DNA of 64,000 bases from Fulvivirga sp. (GTDB lineage: Bacteria > Bacteroidota > Bacteroidia > Cytophagales > Cyclobacteriaceae), in contig JANQLQ010000111.1 of assembly GCA_028280565.1 (NCBI GenBank), positions 1-64,000 on the forward strand, read 5' to 3'. The number at the start of each line of letters is the position of its first letter. Positions within the stretch are counted from its first letter, which is position 1. Shown here one piece after another: positions 45,033 to 54,297 of this stretch. Made by a program: the position numbers and the translations under genes. The notes beneath the pieces were generated by a model, which was not told where the DNA came from, ran no database searches, and saw only the letters and a list, made by a program, of their open reading frames with translations.

Positions 45033-45734
45033 ATGAGGAAGATGTATTTCATTTGGTGCCTTGGGTCTCTAAGTATATTCCAAGAAGAGGGGTATGCCCA
45101 GTCGGGAAGCGATTCCTGGGGCTGGTCGGACTTATGGGTCCATATCACGCTGCCCGGGAGTCAATTCTCCTTTGATGCATCTTACCAATACATCGTCAAC
45201 GACAATGCTTCGGCATACTTTCTCCAGTTTGGTACGGTAGGGGCTAACTATCGCCTTAAAAATACAAACTTGCAGGCGACGGGTTCTTACACTTTCGGAG
45301 AAGTAAATGATTTTGGTTTCCTCCATTTTCCCCAGTTACGCTTAAGGCAGAATTTTCCCAAATCCAAATGGCACCCGTTTGCCCGGTTTACTTATGATAG
45401 GTTGATGATCGACACGTATGGGGAAATACCTTCCTTTGAAACGAATCACCGGTATAGACTGCAGGTAGGAATAGTCCCAGGGCTTAACTCGTTCCTTTCA
45501 TTGATCGCTAACACCGAACATTTTATACGGCGCAGGGAAGGCTGGGCGGCCGAGCAACGTTCCGTAGTGGGACTGGATTGTAAAGTCAATGAACGCTTCC
45601 ATACCCGGGTCTTTTATTTTAACCGCTGGCTGAATTTTGAAGAATCTGACCTACGCTGGAACCATGCCATGATCATTAGCCTGCGATTTTTCGTTTCGGC
45701 GCCACACAAAATAAACCGGCTCAACAAAAATTAG
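45033..45734 (+). CDS. DUF2490-family outer-membrane protein
   Basis: The 233-aa product has a likely signal peptide (about 1-22, ending EGYAQ) and a beta-barrel-like sequence typical of DUF2490 ('GWSDLWVHITLPGSQFSF', later 'HRYRLQVGI' and 'RVFYFNRWLNFEESDLRW'). The start is 2 bp after the PaoB-like stop, indicating translational coupling. An outer-membrane pore admitting the hydroxylase substrate is an attractive but unproven reading. Confidence 0.8.
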   Translation: MRKMYFIWCLGSLSIFQEEGYAQSGSDSWGWSDLWVHITLPGSQFSFDASYQYIVNDNASAYFLQFGTVGANYRLKNTNLQATGSYTFGEVNDFGFLHFPQLRLRQNFPKSKWHPFARFTYDRLMIDTYGEIPSFETNHRYRLQVGIVPGLNSFLSLIANTEHFIRRREGWAAEQRSVVGLDCKVNERFHTRVFYFNRWLNFEESDLRWNHAMIISLRFFVSAPHKINRLNKN

Positions 45735-45741
45735 ATACCTC

Positions 45742-46218
45742 ATGGAAAAACTCAATACAGGATTAACGGAAAAAGACCGCTTTGGCTCTGTAGAACTTTT
45801 ACACCACCTGCTGGCAGATGAATTTGTGCTTTACACCAAAACACGGAAATACCATTGGAACGTTACCGGCATGCAGTTTAAGTCGCTGCATGAACTTTTT
45901 GAAGAGCATTACCGGGATATCGAAGAAAAGATAGACGAGGTGGCGGAAAGGGTACGCTCCCTGGGTTTCATGGCCATAGGCACGCTTAAGCAATTTTCCC
46001 AACTTACACGGCTGGAGGAGCATGAAGAAGATAATGGAGAGGCCAGTGCCATGCTCGAAAACCTGGTGAGAGACCATGAAATGATCATCTCTCATTTGAG
46101 AGCAGATTTGGAAACTGCCCAGCAAAAATGCAATGATGCCGGGACTAGCGATTTTCTTACGGGGATCATGGAAGATCATGAGAAAATGGCTTGGATGTTA
46201 CGGGCATATTTGGGTTAG
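45742..46218 (+). CDS. Dps-family DNA-protection/ferritin-like protein
   Basis: The 158-aa protein matches Dps closely. The ferroxidase-site region reads 'KYHWNVTGMQFKSLHELF', followed by 'HYRDIEEKIDEVAERVRSLG' with the expected His, Asp and Glu positions, and the helical pattern continues through 'DHEMIISHLRADLE'. It stores iron and removes hydrogen peroxide. Position right behind the molybdenum hydroxylase, which makes peroxide as a by-product in many relatives, suggests protection against it. Confidence 0.9.
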   Translation: MEKLNTGLTEKDRFGSVELLHHLLADEFVLYTKTRKYHWNVTGMQFKSLHELFEEHYRDIEEKIDEVAERVRSLGFMAIGTLKQFSQLTRLEEHEEDNGEASAMLENLVRDHEMIISHLRADLETAQQKCNDAGTSDFLTGIMEDHEKMAWMLRAYLG

Positions 46219-46265
46219 CAAGTAATGTGTCACGGAGTAGCACGGATGCGACAACCATTAAAATT

Positions 46266-47306
46266 ATGATTTGGAGTGAGGTAAATAAAGTTTTACAGGC
46301 AGCCAGCAACAGGCCTCGTAGTTATGTGCTGGCCACTATGGTAAGGACCAAGGGCTCTTCTTACCGGAAGCAAGGCGCTTGTATGCTCGTTGATGAGGAT
46401 GGATCGGCCGTGGGTGCGGTAAGTGGAGGATGTATCGAAAAGGAAGTGATCCGCCGATCTCGCGAAGTCTTTTCTACAGGAAAACCAACGTTAGTAGAAT
46501 ACGACGGACGTTACCGGCTGGGATGCAACGGGACCGTTTATATTTTGATCGAGCCATTCGATCTTAAAAAGAACGAGGATTTTTGGGATCACTATTTCGA
46601 GGCTTTTGAGCAAAGAAAACCCTGGAAAATGATCAGCCGGTTTGAAGGTAAGGTGCTCGGTTCAGCGTTCCAATTTGACAATGGAAAAGTATTTCCCATC
46701 AATGATCAAAACCTAGCTTTTTCGTTCAGTGTGTTAGGTGAAGACCAAGAAGGAGTTTTTGTAGGAGAAATACAGCCTTCTAGCCAACTGTACATCATTG
46801 GGAATGAATGGGATGCTTTCAAGCTTGCCAAGATCGCCGTGGAGGCTGAATTTCAAGTCACATTGATCGGGCATCCTCAACACCCGCTGCCTGCGGTATT
46901 ACAAGATGGGTACGCCGTGAAAAATGTGAGCCCGGCAGACCTTTTAGCGGAATTACAAATGCATGACCAAACGGCCATTGTACTCATGACCCACAGCTAC
47001 AGCCGGGACCTGTCCTATCTTTTGCACTTGTTACGGTTAGATCATGTTGCCTACTTAGGATTACTGGGACCTAAAAAGCGTAGGGAAAGCTTGCTCTCCG
47101 AGTCATTGGAGCATTTGGAGAGGTTCCCGGGCTGGTTAGGGGAGTCTCTAAGGGGCCCTACCGGGCTAGACATCGGCGCTGAGTTGCCGGGTGAAATTGC
47201 CGTTTCTATCCTTGCCGAGATACTGTCTGTATTGTCGGGCCACCCGGGAGCTCCTTTGGTTGACAAAAAGACCAATATTCACGACAAGGTTTATATGGAT
47301 GGGTGA
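46266..47306 (+). CDS. XdhC/PaoD-like molybdenum-cofactor maturation protein
   Basis: The frame extends back to 46191, but that start overlaps dps; the ATG at 46266 gives 346 aa beginning MIWSEVNK. The N-terminal XdhC/CoxI domain carries 'LATMVRTKGSSYRKQGA' and 'GAVSGGCIEKEVI', the conserved Cys-containing motif. The C-terminal half is a Rossmann domain with 'LYIIGNEWDA' and 'YLGLLGPKKRRESL'. XdhC proteins sulfurate the cofactor and insert it into the large subunit, the role PaoD plays for PaoABC. This completes the hydroxylase operon. Confidence 0.9.
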   Translation: MIWSEVNKVLQAASNRPRSYVLATMVRTKGSSYRKQGACMLVDEDGSAVGAVSGGCIEKEVIRRSREVFSTGKPTLVEYDGRYRLGCNGTVYILIEPFDLKKNEDFWDHYFEAFEQRKPWKMISRFEGKVLGSAFQFDNGKVFPINDQNLAFSFSVLGEDQEGVFVGEIQPSSQLYIIGNEWDAFKLAKIAVEAEFQVTLIGHPQHPLPAVLQDGYAVKNVSPADLLAELQMHDQTAIVLMTHSYSRDLSYLLHLLRLDHVAYLGLLGPKKRRESLLSESLEHLERFPGWLGESLRGPTGLDIGAELPGEIAVSILAEILSVLSGHPGAPLVDKKTNIHDKVYMDG

Positions 47307-47368
47307 GGGGGTTTACTCTTGATGGGTCTAAAAGTCTTACCAATAGAGATTGAGAACGGGTAAAATCC

Positions 47369-47932
47369 ATGCACCCTATGTTTGATAAAATGGTCAATAA
47401 TTACTCTTTTCGCATCAACCGGGTAAAAATCGGGGTTCAGGTTTTATTTACGCTAAGTTTGTTTATACTGTTTTCCACGAGCAGCTATGCCCAACACATT
47501 AATTACGATGAGCACCACGTGAACATTCATCATAAACACGGAAACCGTCATCACATCGAAGTATTTACCAACTACTATGAAGGATTTGTAGACCTGGTGG
47601 AATTAGATTACGAGTACATTCCAAAAATATGGAAGAGCAGGATAGGAATATCCGCCGTGTTTTCACGGGACCTGGGCGAACGGGAAGAATGGTCTTTAGC
47701 GTTTCCCATTTATCTTCATCCCTATCGCGGTTTAAAAGTCTTTATGGGTCCGGGTTTTACTCATATTCCCGAGGGGAACGATGGCGATGGGAGAAGCCAG
47801 TATTTAACACGCGTTGGGATTGCTTATGATTTTCATTACGGAAGATTTACGGTAAGTCCCACCTTTAATTTCGACATTCAACCCGGAGATACGTTGAAAG
47901 ATTTCGGGGTGGCCTTGGGTTATTTGTTTTGA
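47369..47932 (+). CDS. Outer-membrane protein with His-rich N-terminus
   Basis: The 187-aa protein has a signal peptide ending SSYAQ (about residue 41 from this start; 34 from M8 at 47390, which is an alternative start). The mature N-terminus is very His-rich: 'HINYDEHHVNIHHKHGNRHH' has nine His in 20 residues. A small eight-strand-like barrel follows and ends in 'ALGYLF'. It lies 62 bp after the XdhC gene. The His-tail could bind metal ions such as nickel, zinc or copper; no such family is known to me. Confidence 0.72.
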   Translation: MHPMFDKMVNNYSFRINRVKIGVQVLFTLSLFILFSTSSYAQHINYDEHHVNIHHKHGNRHHIEVFTNYYEGFVDLVELDYEYIPKIWKSRIGISAVFSRDLGEREEWSLAFPIYLHPYRGLKVFMGPGFTHIPEGNDGDGRSQYLTRVGIAYDFHYGRFTVSPTFNFDIQPGDTLKDFGVALGYLF

Positions 47933-48026
47933 TTGCTCTAGATAGCTTTAACGCTGACCGAGGTTCGTCCAATGACACTGACTTAACACCTGTGTTACTT
48001 TGTAATTTGTGAAATTCAATGATTTA

Positions 48027-48280
48027 GATAAACAGGGATTTAACGATAAAGGAGCCCGTTGGATATTCTTATCAAAAACGAAAAAAACCTTCTCTATCGT
48101 CATTCCTGCCAGCCTTGCAGGGTGAGCGATGCGCGAGAGCAGGAATCTGCTGTGTCGTATAACGTGAACCTTTTTTTGCGTGTACTGAGTTTTCACTTCA
48201 CGACTTCGCAGGTCCCTTGTCACGCCTAGCCCAACGCGCGGGGCTGCAAGGGAATGACGATGTTAGAAAGTAAGGATGAC
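48027..48280 (+). repeat. Dispersed repeat family B, copy 2
   Basis: About 254 bp highly similar to 14531-14803 and to the core at 39094-39279. It contains GGAGCCCGTTGGATA at the left and GGGAATGACGATG at the right. It occupies part of the 1.3-kb spacer 47933-49258, in which no supported gene was found. Confidence 0.8.
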
Positions 48281-48860
48281 GGTACTAGCATCAACGACTT
48301 TGAAACTATGCATGGGCATTTATTCTATCGTAAGAGTTTAGGCCATGTAAAGCAAGCCTGTGTGTCATGCAGTGACGATCCAAGGTTTTCACCGAAATCA
48401 CCGAGCTTGGTGAGGATATCAAAATATACACAAAACCGCTCGCTACCCATAGTTTCCTGGAATTACAATTGATCACTTAACCCTACTTTGTCAAGTTCCT
48501 GCCTGTAGATAACATTTGTCTATCCTTACAGGAAAATAGGAAACCAGGAACAGGAAAGATGAAAATGAGTAGGGATTTTGATTTGCAACTCATCACTCTT
48601 CGCCTGGAAAACTGTCATCCTCAAAGGATACAAGCTGTCAAGTTTAACCCTTTTCTAATTTTTTTTAGCAGCTCACGATTTTTCATCTTCCCGATTTCAT
48701 AGGCTTGACCCTGGTTCTTAAGTCGACAAAGTAAGATTAATAGTTGTGAGCAGATTGTTATTGGCTGGACCAGGCTTAACCATTAATCCATAAAAGTTGA
48801 GCGTGACATTTACCGGGAATGACAAAAAATTGAAAACCGGGATACTCCTAAGAACTTATG

Positions 48861-49020
48861 ACCTGGACTCGATTACTATTTATCACTTTGATGTTACCCC
48901 GGGTAGTTTAGACGAGTAAGCTTGGTGTACCTTAGTGCATTTGTGGCTTGGTGGCCAAGGAAGCTCTGCCACCAAGGCACCAAAGCTCAAAGAATCACAA
49001 AAGGATCTTCTTTACGATTT
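48861..49020 (-). repeat. Dispersed repeat family C, copy 2 (inverted)
   Basis: Reverse complement of the family at 38958-39090 and 56182-56343. Left end CCTGGACTCGATTA; central TTAGTGCATTTGTGGC and TTGGTGGCC..GCCACCAAGGC hairpin; right end AAGATC-TTCTTTACGAT. Confidence 0.78.
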
Positions 49021-49258
49021 CATCTAACCGTATTTCTATATCGAGCCCACGTTTATGGATACTTTTAGTAGCGGGCGCGAAATATGTCATTTAAAAGACA
49101 AAATCGTTTGAATTTCAATATCCCCGTCATAAGTGATTTGTACTAAGTTTCTGTTTATTAATGGCTTAGGATTGAATGTGATACTTCTGTGATCTTTCTG
49201 TGATATTGCCACAATCTTTCATCAGTTGATTTGAGAATAAATCAATTAATCAAACACG

Positions 49259-50995
49259 ATGAAACAACTCATTAAAAAACCAATCTTGGCTCTAGTCTCT
49301 ATATTGGCTTTGACTTTGGCAGGATGCAGCGATGATGATGACGGGGGAATTATGCCCAATGCAGGCACTATTAGCGGTGGTCCGTTCACCTTTGTGGTAG
49401 ATGGAGTAGTAGATAACGTAAGTGGCATTACCATTGATAACTCGGACGCAGCAGGAACTAACAGCCGCTGGGTAGTCACAGATGATGCTGGTAACATTCT
49501 AGGCCTGCCGCCAACACTCGAAGCCTTGGAAGGAGTAGATTTTGACGAGGCCGGGGTAGGAGTTTGCCTTATATGGTACATCCGTTATGAGGATGGACTG
49601 CAAGGCCTGGAAGTTGGCATGAATACCAGCGGCCTTTCCGGGGTTTTTGACCTTTCTAATTCGATTACTGTTAACCGGGTTGCCTTAGGCGGCGCTACAC
49701 TCACAGGGGGTCCGTTCACGTTCGTGGTAAATGGTATGGTAGATAACGTAAGCGGGATCACTGTAGATGAAAGCAACGTAAATGGTATGAATACTGTTTT
49801 CATAGTGACTGATGAAGATGGTGACATACTAGGGCTTCCGCCGACCATGACAGATTTGGAAGGTGTAGATTTTGATGAAGCAGGAGGTGGTATATGCTTT
49901 ATTTACCATCTTACCTATCAGGACGGGTTACAAGGATTATCAACCGGTATGAATATCGATGACCTGGACATGACCGGCTCTACTATTTCCAACGCGATAA
50001 CTGTAAACAGGCTTGATGCACCTACACTCAGCGGCGGCCCCTTTACATTTACAGTAGGTGACGGTGTGGCTGATAATTTAGCAGATGATGCGATCACTGT
50101 AGACGGTGGTTTTGCTTTAGAAGGAATGAGCGGCTGGGTGATCACCGATGAAGATGGCACCATACTCGGGTTACCCCCAAGCTTTACAGCGCCTGATTTT
50201 GATGATACGGGAGAGGGGATATGCTTTGTATGGTACATTACTTACGCGGAGGGTCTTCAAGGCTTGGCCATGAATAGTAATATAGATGATCTCGCAGGTG
50301 TTTACGAGCTCTCCAATAGTGTAAAAGTGAAAAGGGTAATTGCCCCGGTAATCTCGGGTGGACCTTTCGATTTTATTGTAGACGGGACCGCAGATAATAT
50401 CCCGATGAACGGAATTACCGTAGATAACCCTGGTACGGCTTTGGATCAAAGCGGATGGGTGGTCACTGATGATGCAGGAAACATCCTTGGTCTGCCTCCT
50501 AGTTTTACAGCACCTGATTTTGACGAGGCAGGCCCGGGAGTTTGCCTGGTATGGTACATCAGCTACGACATGGGATTGACAGGTTTGGAAGTAGGGATGA
50601 ATGCGAATGACCTAAAAGGAGTTTACGCACTATCTAACCCTATCACAGTCAACCGGCTCGATGCACCTACGCTTAGTGGCGGCCCATTTACATTTACCGT
50701 AGGGGATGGTACCGCAGATAATATCGCTGAAGGTGCCATAACCGTAGACGGTGGGTTTTCAGTGAATGAAATGAGCAGTTGGGTAGTGACCGATGATGCG
50801 GGCAATATTCTAGGCTTACCCGCTGATGTTACGGAAGTGAATTTTGATATCGCCGGGGCAGGGGTATGCTATGTATTGTATATCACCTACGCGGAAGGAC
50901 TGACCGGTTTAGAACAAGGGAATAATGTGAATAATGATCTTAGCGGGGCGGTTTATGAGCTCTCTAATTTTATAACCGTGAATAGGGAGTTGTAA
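49259..50995 (+). CDS. Lipoprotein with five tandem ~108-residue repeats
   Basis: The 578-aa protein has a lipoprotein signal (MKQLIKKPILALVSILALTLAGC) followed by an acidic 'SDDDDGG' run. Five homologous units start near residues 39, 150, 258, 366 and 472. Each carries 'GGPFTF.V' then 'DN.....I.VD', 'GWV.TD..G.ILGLPP', 'FD.AG.G.C..WYI.Y..GL.GL' and 'ELSN.ITV'. Each unit has a single conserved Cys. This looks like a surface-exposed array of Ig-like domains. The C-terminus ends directly after the last unit, with no T9SS signal. A long AT-rich leader with a TTGATTT-N6-AAATCAA palindrome precedes it. Function unknown, perhaps adhesion. Confidence 0.85.
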   Translation: MKQLIKKPILALVSILALTLAGCSDDDDGGIMPNAGTISGGPFTFVVDGVVDNVSGITIDNSDAAGTNSRWVVTDDAGNILGLPPTLEALEGVDFDEAGVGVCLIWYIRYEDGLQGLEVGMNTSGLSGVFDLSNSITVNRVALGGATLTGGPFTFVVNGMVDNVSGITVDESNVNGMNTVFIVTDEDGDILGLPPTMTDLEGVDFDEAGGGICFIYHLTYQDGLQGLSTGMNIDDLDMTGSTISNAITVNRLDAPTLSGGPFTFTVGDGVADNLADDAITVDGGFALEGMSGWVITDEDGTILGLPPSFTAPDFDDTGEGICFVWYITYAEGLQGLAMNSNIDDLAGVYELSNSVKVKRVIAPVISGGPFDFIVDGTADNIPMNGITVDNPGTALDQSGWVVTDDAGNILGLPPSFTAPDFDEAGPGVCLVWYISYDMGLTGLEVGMNANDLKGVYALSNPITVNRLDAPTLSGGPFTFTVGDGTADNIAEGAITVDGGFSVNEMSSWVVTDDAGNILGLPADVTEVNFDIAGAGVCYVLYITYAEGLTGLEQGNNVNNDLSGAVYELSNFITVNREL

Positions 50996-51350
50996 CCTAA
51001 GCCCTCCCGGGTAGAGGAATAATAAAAAAAGACTCCAGTCAAAGAAGGCGGACCGTGTGTAAGAAATTGTGAGGTATGAGTGGATTCGTCGTGGCTGATC
51101 TTCGCTGGAGCTGCTGTGTGAGACAGGCAATCTCTTCAAGGGACTGCCTGTTCTCTTTTTAGCCTAGCCAGTGAACGCCATTCATAGTTTAACCCAGATC
51201 CAATACGGTTTAGTTAAGCGTACCCATCGCACCTCTTACGTCTAAAGTCGCAATCCACCGCGCGGTGGGTTCCCCTTTAGGGGCTTTAGGGGTAAGCGCT
51301 GGCCTTAATTAGGGTATCCTTGAAAACTAGATTTGCTAATAAACGTCTAT

Positions 51351-51401
51351 TTTTTAGTAAATTAGGCGACATTTTTAAGATGTTCCGGGTAGTGCGAACC
51401 T
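51351..51401 (+). repeat. Dispersed repeat family E, copy 2
   Basis: Nearly identical to 28995-29045. Again it lies just upstream of a repeat D copy (43 bases here, about 266 there). Confidence 0.7.
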
Positions 51402-51443
51402 CGCAATGAGTAGTTTAAGCGGGATTTTGTGGTTCTAAGTCCG

Positions 51444-51632
51444 TGTTCATTTTCTTTTGCAAGCCCAAAAGAAAACGAACCAAAAGAAAAAGGCGCCAGC
51501 AACAAAGCCCATTTTCCCCTCTAAACGCACCACTATCCGACCCCTATAGGCCGCTCGCCCACAGGCTTCAAATGGGCCGCGCTGTTCCTGGATGTCCCCC
51601 CTCCACACGCCACTTGAATTTTTAATGATGCC
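51444..51632 (+). repeat. Dispersed repeat family D, copy 2
   Basis: Matches 29311-29464 over its right two thirds and 59591-59795 throughout. Left part: TTCTTTTGCAAGCCCAAAAG. Right part: GCGCTGTTCCTGGATGTCC and CACTTGAATTTTT. The 50996-51691 spacer also has a 'GGTGGGTTCCCCTTTAG' block (about 51264-51280) that recurs near 63541-63557. Confidence 0.78.
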
Positions 51633-51691
51633 CTGACTTAACCGCATTGGATCCGGGTTTAACGGGATCTAACCTTCCAAAAAGGACACTT

Positions 51692-54091
51692 TTACCGTGT
51701 TCTCCTGTTTTCTGATTCCCCCACGTCCTTATTCTGGTACTTCGATTTTTTCAAATTTCCAAACTGGTAAGACACCAAGAAGCGGATATAATTGGTATTA
51801 AAGGTCCGTCCATAAATGATATCCGTGGTGCCCAATTTATACTCCCCGGCAGCTCTTACACTGTGAAAGATGTCATTAAAATCGAGGTTACAGGTGATAG
51901 TATTGTTGAGTAACTTTTTTTCAAGCCCGATATTCACGGAGGAGTAGTTTTTTTCAAAGTTTATACCATCCCGTTTGTCACTTAAATACCACCCAGTAAG
52001 GTACAGGGTGATCCAGCCTTCAACATCAAAGCTATTTTGAGAGTACAAGTAATAATACGGTTCATTGTTGTTTACCCCGAAAATGCCGCTATTATCGATC
52101 AAGTGATCATAACTGATCGTGGCCATATTGATCGATCGCCACCCTTTAAGGTTTATGTTTTTGGATAACGAGGCAAAATAACCATGCCCCCTGTCCAGGT
52201 TGGTCCTTTGTAAGATGTATTCCCTTGGATTATCTTCTGACTGGAATGCTCCCCCGTCAATAGGATCTATGGTATAATTATATCCTGTCTTTATGCTCCA
52301 CCCCTCGCGGGTGGCTCCTACTTCTATGGAATGAACTTTGGAGGGCTGAAGGTTGGGGTTTCCCTGGATAGAGGTAAAAGCATCTTGATAGATCACAAAT
52401 GGATTTAGGGTACGATAAGAGGCCCTGTTTATCCTTGAAGAATACGTAATGTAGGCATTAAAACCTTCCTGTAATTTTATAGTTAGGGATGCATTTGGGA
52501 AAAGGTTAATAAAGTTATCATCGATGACCTTTCCGCCTTCAACACTCGTGGATAAGGTGTAATTCGTCCATTCTGTTCTTAACCCTAAGCCATAATTAAT
52601 CTGTTCATTGAGGCTCCCTTTAAAATTCACATACCCCGCCGGGATCATTTCATCGTATTCAAAACTACTTGAAAGCCTTTCATTTCTTGTCGCCCGTCCA
52701 CTTTCATCGATATCAAAAAATGTGGTATTGGAGTTGATGTTGACGTACCCGAATTTTGTCCCCCATTCCAGAGCATGTTTCTTGTTAAATACTTTGGTGT
52801 AATCCAATTGAACACTAAAGATCTCTATGTTGTTTTCGCCTAGATTATTGATAAAAGAGGTGCTTTCTACCCCGTTAATGGTGTTCAACTCGTTGATATC
52901 GTTATCGAAATCATGTCGGTAAGAGGCGTACTGGCTTCCTATGAATAGGTTTGATCCTACGGTGTCTGTGTCAAGATAATAGTTGGCATTCAGCGTATTT
53001 TTAATGGACAACTCATCCCATATCAACTCACTAGTGTAAACACCTATTTCTTCATCGGTGATCATGTTATTGCTGAATTGGCCCCCACCCAGGTCTTCAT
53101 AAGCCCCGGTATATTGCAAAGAAAAGTAGCTGTTCTTGTTGAAATCATATTGAACTCCCAAACCATAATTGGAGAAATTATCATAATCATATTTCCAATC
53201 CGTTTCCAGGTCGGAGTTAAAGAAACTCCCGGTTTCATTCCTGGTCCGGGTGGTTTTTAATATCATCCTGTCGTTTCCTATCGTTAAGCCATAATTGCTA
53301 TTGACGGATAGCTTACCTTTTGAATAGCTGTAAATAACATCCGACCGGTTTTCGACCCCTGCGAAATCGGTGTGGCTTACATAGTTTTTGAAAATAGCCC
53401 TAGAACCTTCGTCCATGCGTGTTTTGGTGATGATATTGATCACAGCGTTGCCTTCGGCGTCAAACCTGGGACCCGGGTTGCTGAGGATCTCGATCTTTTC
53501 GATGTTGGAAGGTGAAAGCGTGGATAGGCGTTCATTGGCCACCCGGATACCGTTGATGAATAACATGGCATTTCCTTTCCCAAAGACACCGATCTCCCCG
53601 TCTGCGTTGTACACAATACTGGGTGACTTGCCTAGGATCTCATCTACCGAGGTACTTGTGGCGAGATTAGTATTCGCCACGTTCACTTCTATCGATCCAC
53701 CTGGTTTTTCTATGATCAAAGGGCTTTTGGCCTCGATCACCAATTCGTCCAGCATCTTTTCGTTGTCCTCTACAAGAATGTCACCCAAGTCGACGTGTGA
53801 TAAGCCCGTGTATTCAATCCAAATGTAAGCGTCTTTAAACTCCAGCGATGCAAATTTTAGTAAGACACTTTGCGTATTGAGATTTGACAATTTGAATTTT
53901 CCATCGAAAAAGGCGGCTCCTGTGACTAAGCTGGAATCCAACGAGGATACGATCATTGCATTCCCGAATAAGCCCTCTCCTTCGGAGTTCACCACTCTTC
54001 CCGAAATGGATTGGATGGATTGGGCTTTGGAAATGGAACAAGTTACGGTGAGACAAACCGTCAATGTGGTGATCTTTAGGAGATTGTTCAT
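51692..54091 (-). CDS. Outer-membrane receptor, OMP_b-brl_3 family (TonB-dependent type)
   Basis: The frame is open from 54244 but the ATG at 54091 starts a signal peptide (MNNLLKITTLTVCLTVTCSISKAQ), giving 799 aa. A carboxypeptidase-like domain follows (about 28-115), then a plug-like region ('TSVDEILGKSPSIV', 'LFINGIRVANERLSTLSPSN', 'EKIEILSNPGPRFDAEGNAV'). The C-terminal barrel is of the OMP_b-brl_3 type. The gene is divergent from a LytS/LytTR pair, which may control it. The ligand is unknown. Confidence 0.87.
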   Translation of the reverse strand: MNNLLKITTLTVCLTVTCSISKAQSIQSISGRVVNSEGEGLFGNAMIVSSLDSSLVTGAAFFDGKFKLSNLNTQSVLLKFASLEFKDAYIWIEYTGLSHVDLGDILVEDNEKMLDELVIEAKSPLIIEKPGGSIEVNVANTNLATSTSVDEILGKSPSIVYNADGEIGVFGKGNAMLFINGIRVANERLSTLSPSNIEKIEILSNPGPRFDAEGNAVINIITKTRMDEGSRAIFKNYVSHTDFAGVENRSDVIYSYSKGKLSVNSNYGLTIGNDRMILKTTRTRNETGSFFNSDLETDWKYDYDNFSNYGLGVQYDFNKNSYFSLQYTGAYEDLGGGQFSNNMITDEEIGVYTSELIWDELSIKNTLNANYYLDTDTVGSNLFIGSQYASYRHDFDNDINELNTINGVESTSFINNLGENNIEIFSVQLDYTKVFNKKHALEWGTKFGYVNINSNTTFFDIDESGRATRNERLSSSFEYDEMIPAGYVNFKGSLNEQINYGLGLRTEWTNYTLSTSVEGGKVIDDNFINLFPNASLTIKLQEGFNAYITYSSRINRASYRTLNPFVIYQDAFTSIQGNPNLQPSKVHSIEVGATREGWSIKTGYNYTIDPIDGGAFQSEDNPREYILQRTNLDRGHGYFASLSKNINLKGWRSINMATISYDHLIDNSGIFGVNNNEPYYYLYSQNSFDVEGWITLYLTGWYLSDKRDGINFEKNYSSVNIGLEKKLLNNTITCNLDFNDIFHSVRAAGEYKLGTTDIIYGRTFNTNYIRFLVSYQFGNLKKSKYQNKDVGESENRRTR

Positions 54092-54297
54092 AAGCAGTAT
54101 CCTGGTTGGGTCGAAAATACACCCACGCTCTCCTGGATTATTGAAAAGTAGACCGATACTCCTTGGGGGCAAACAGAAGGGGATAACGTCCCGTGAAATG
54201 CGTTTATCCATTGAAATCACCTTTACGACATCTTCAATGGCCAATTCATCTACTTTTACCGGCGATTGGTTTTGGGTACTTTAGTTTTGAGAAAGTT

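Noticed and set aside
48254-48472. 72-aa ORF in the 1.3-kb spacer
   Set aside because: Its first part is the end of repeat B and it has no recognisable domain.
51443-51647. Two opposed ORFs of about 60 aa in the repeat D copy
   Set aside because: They lie entirely within a non-coding dispersed repeat and differ between copies.
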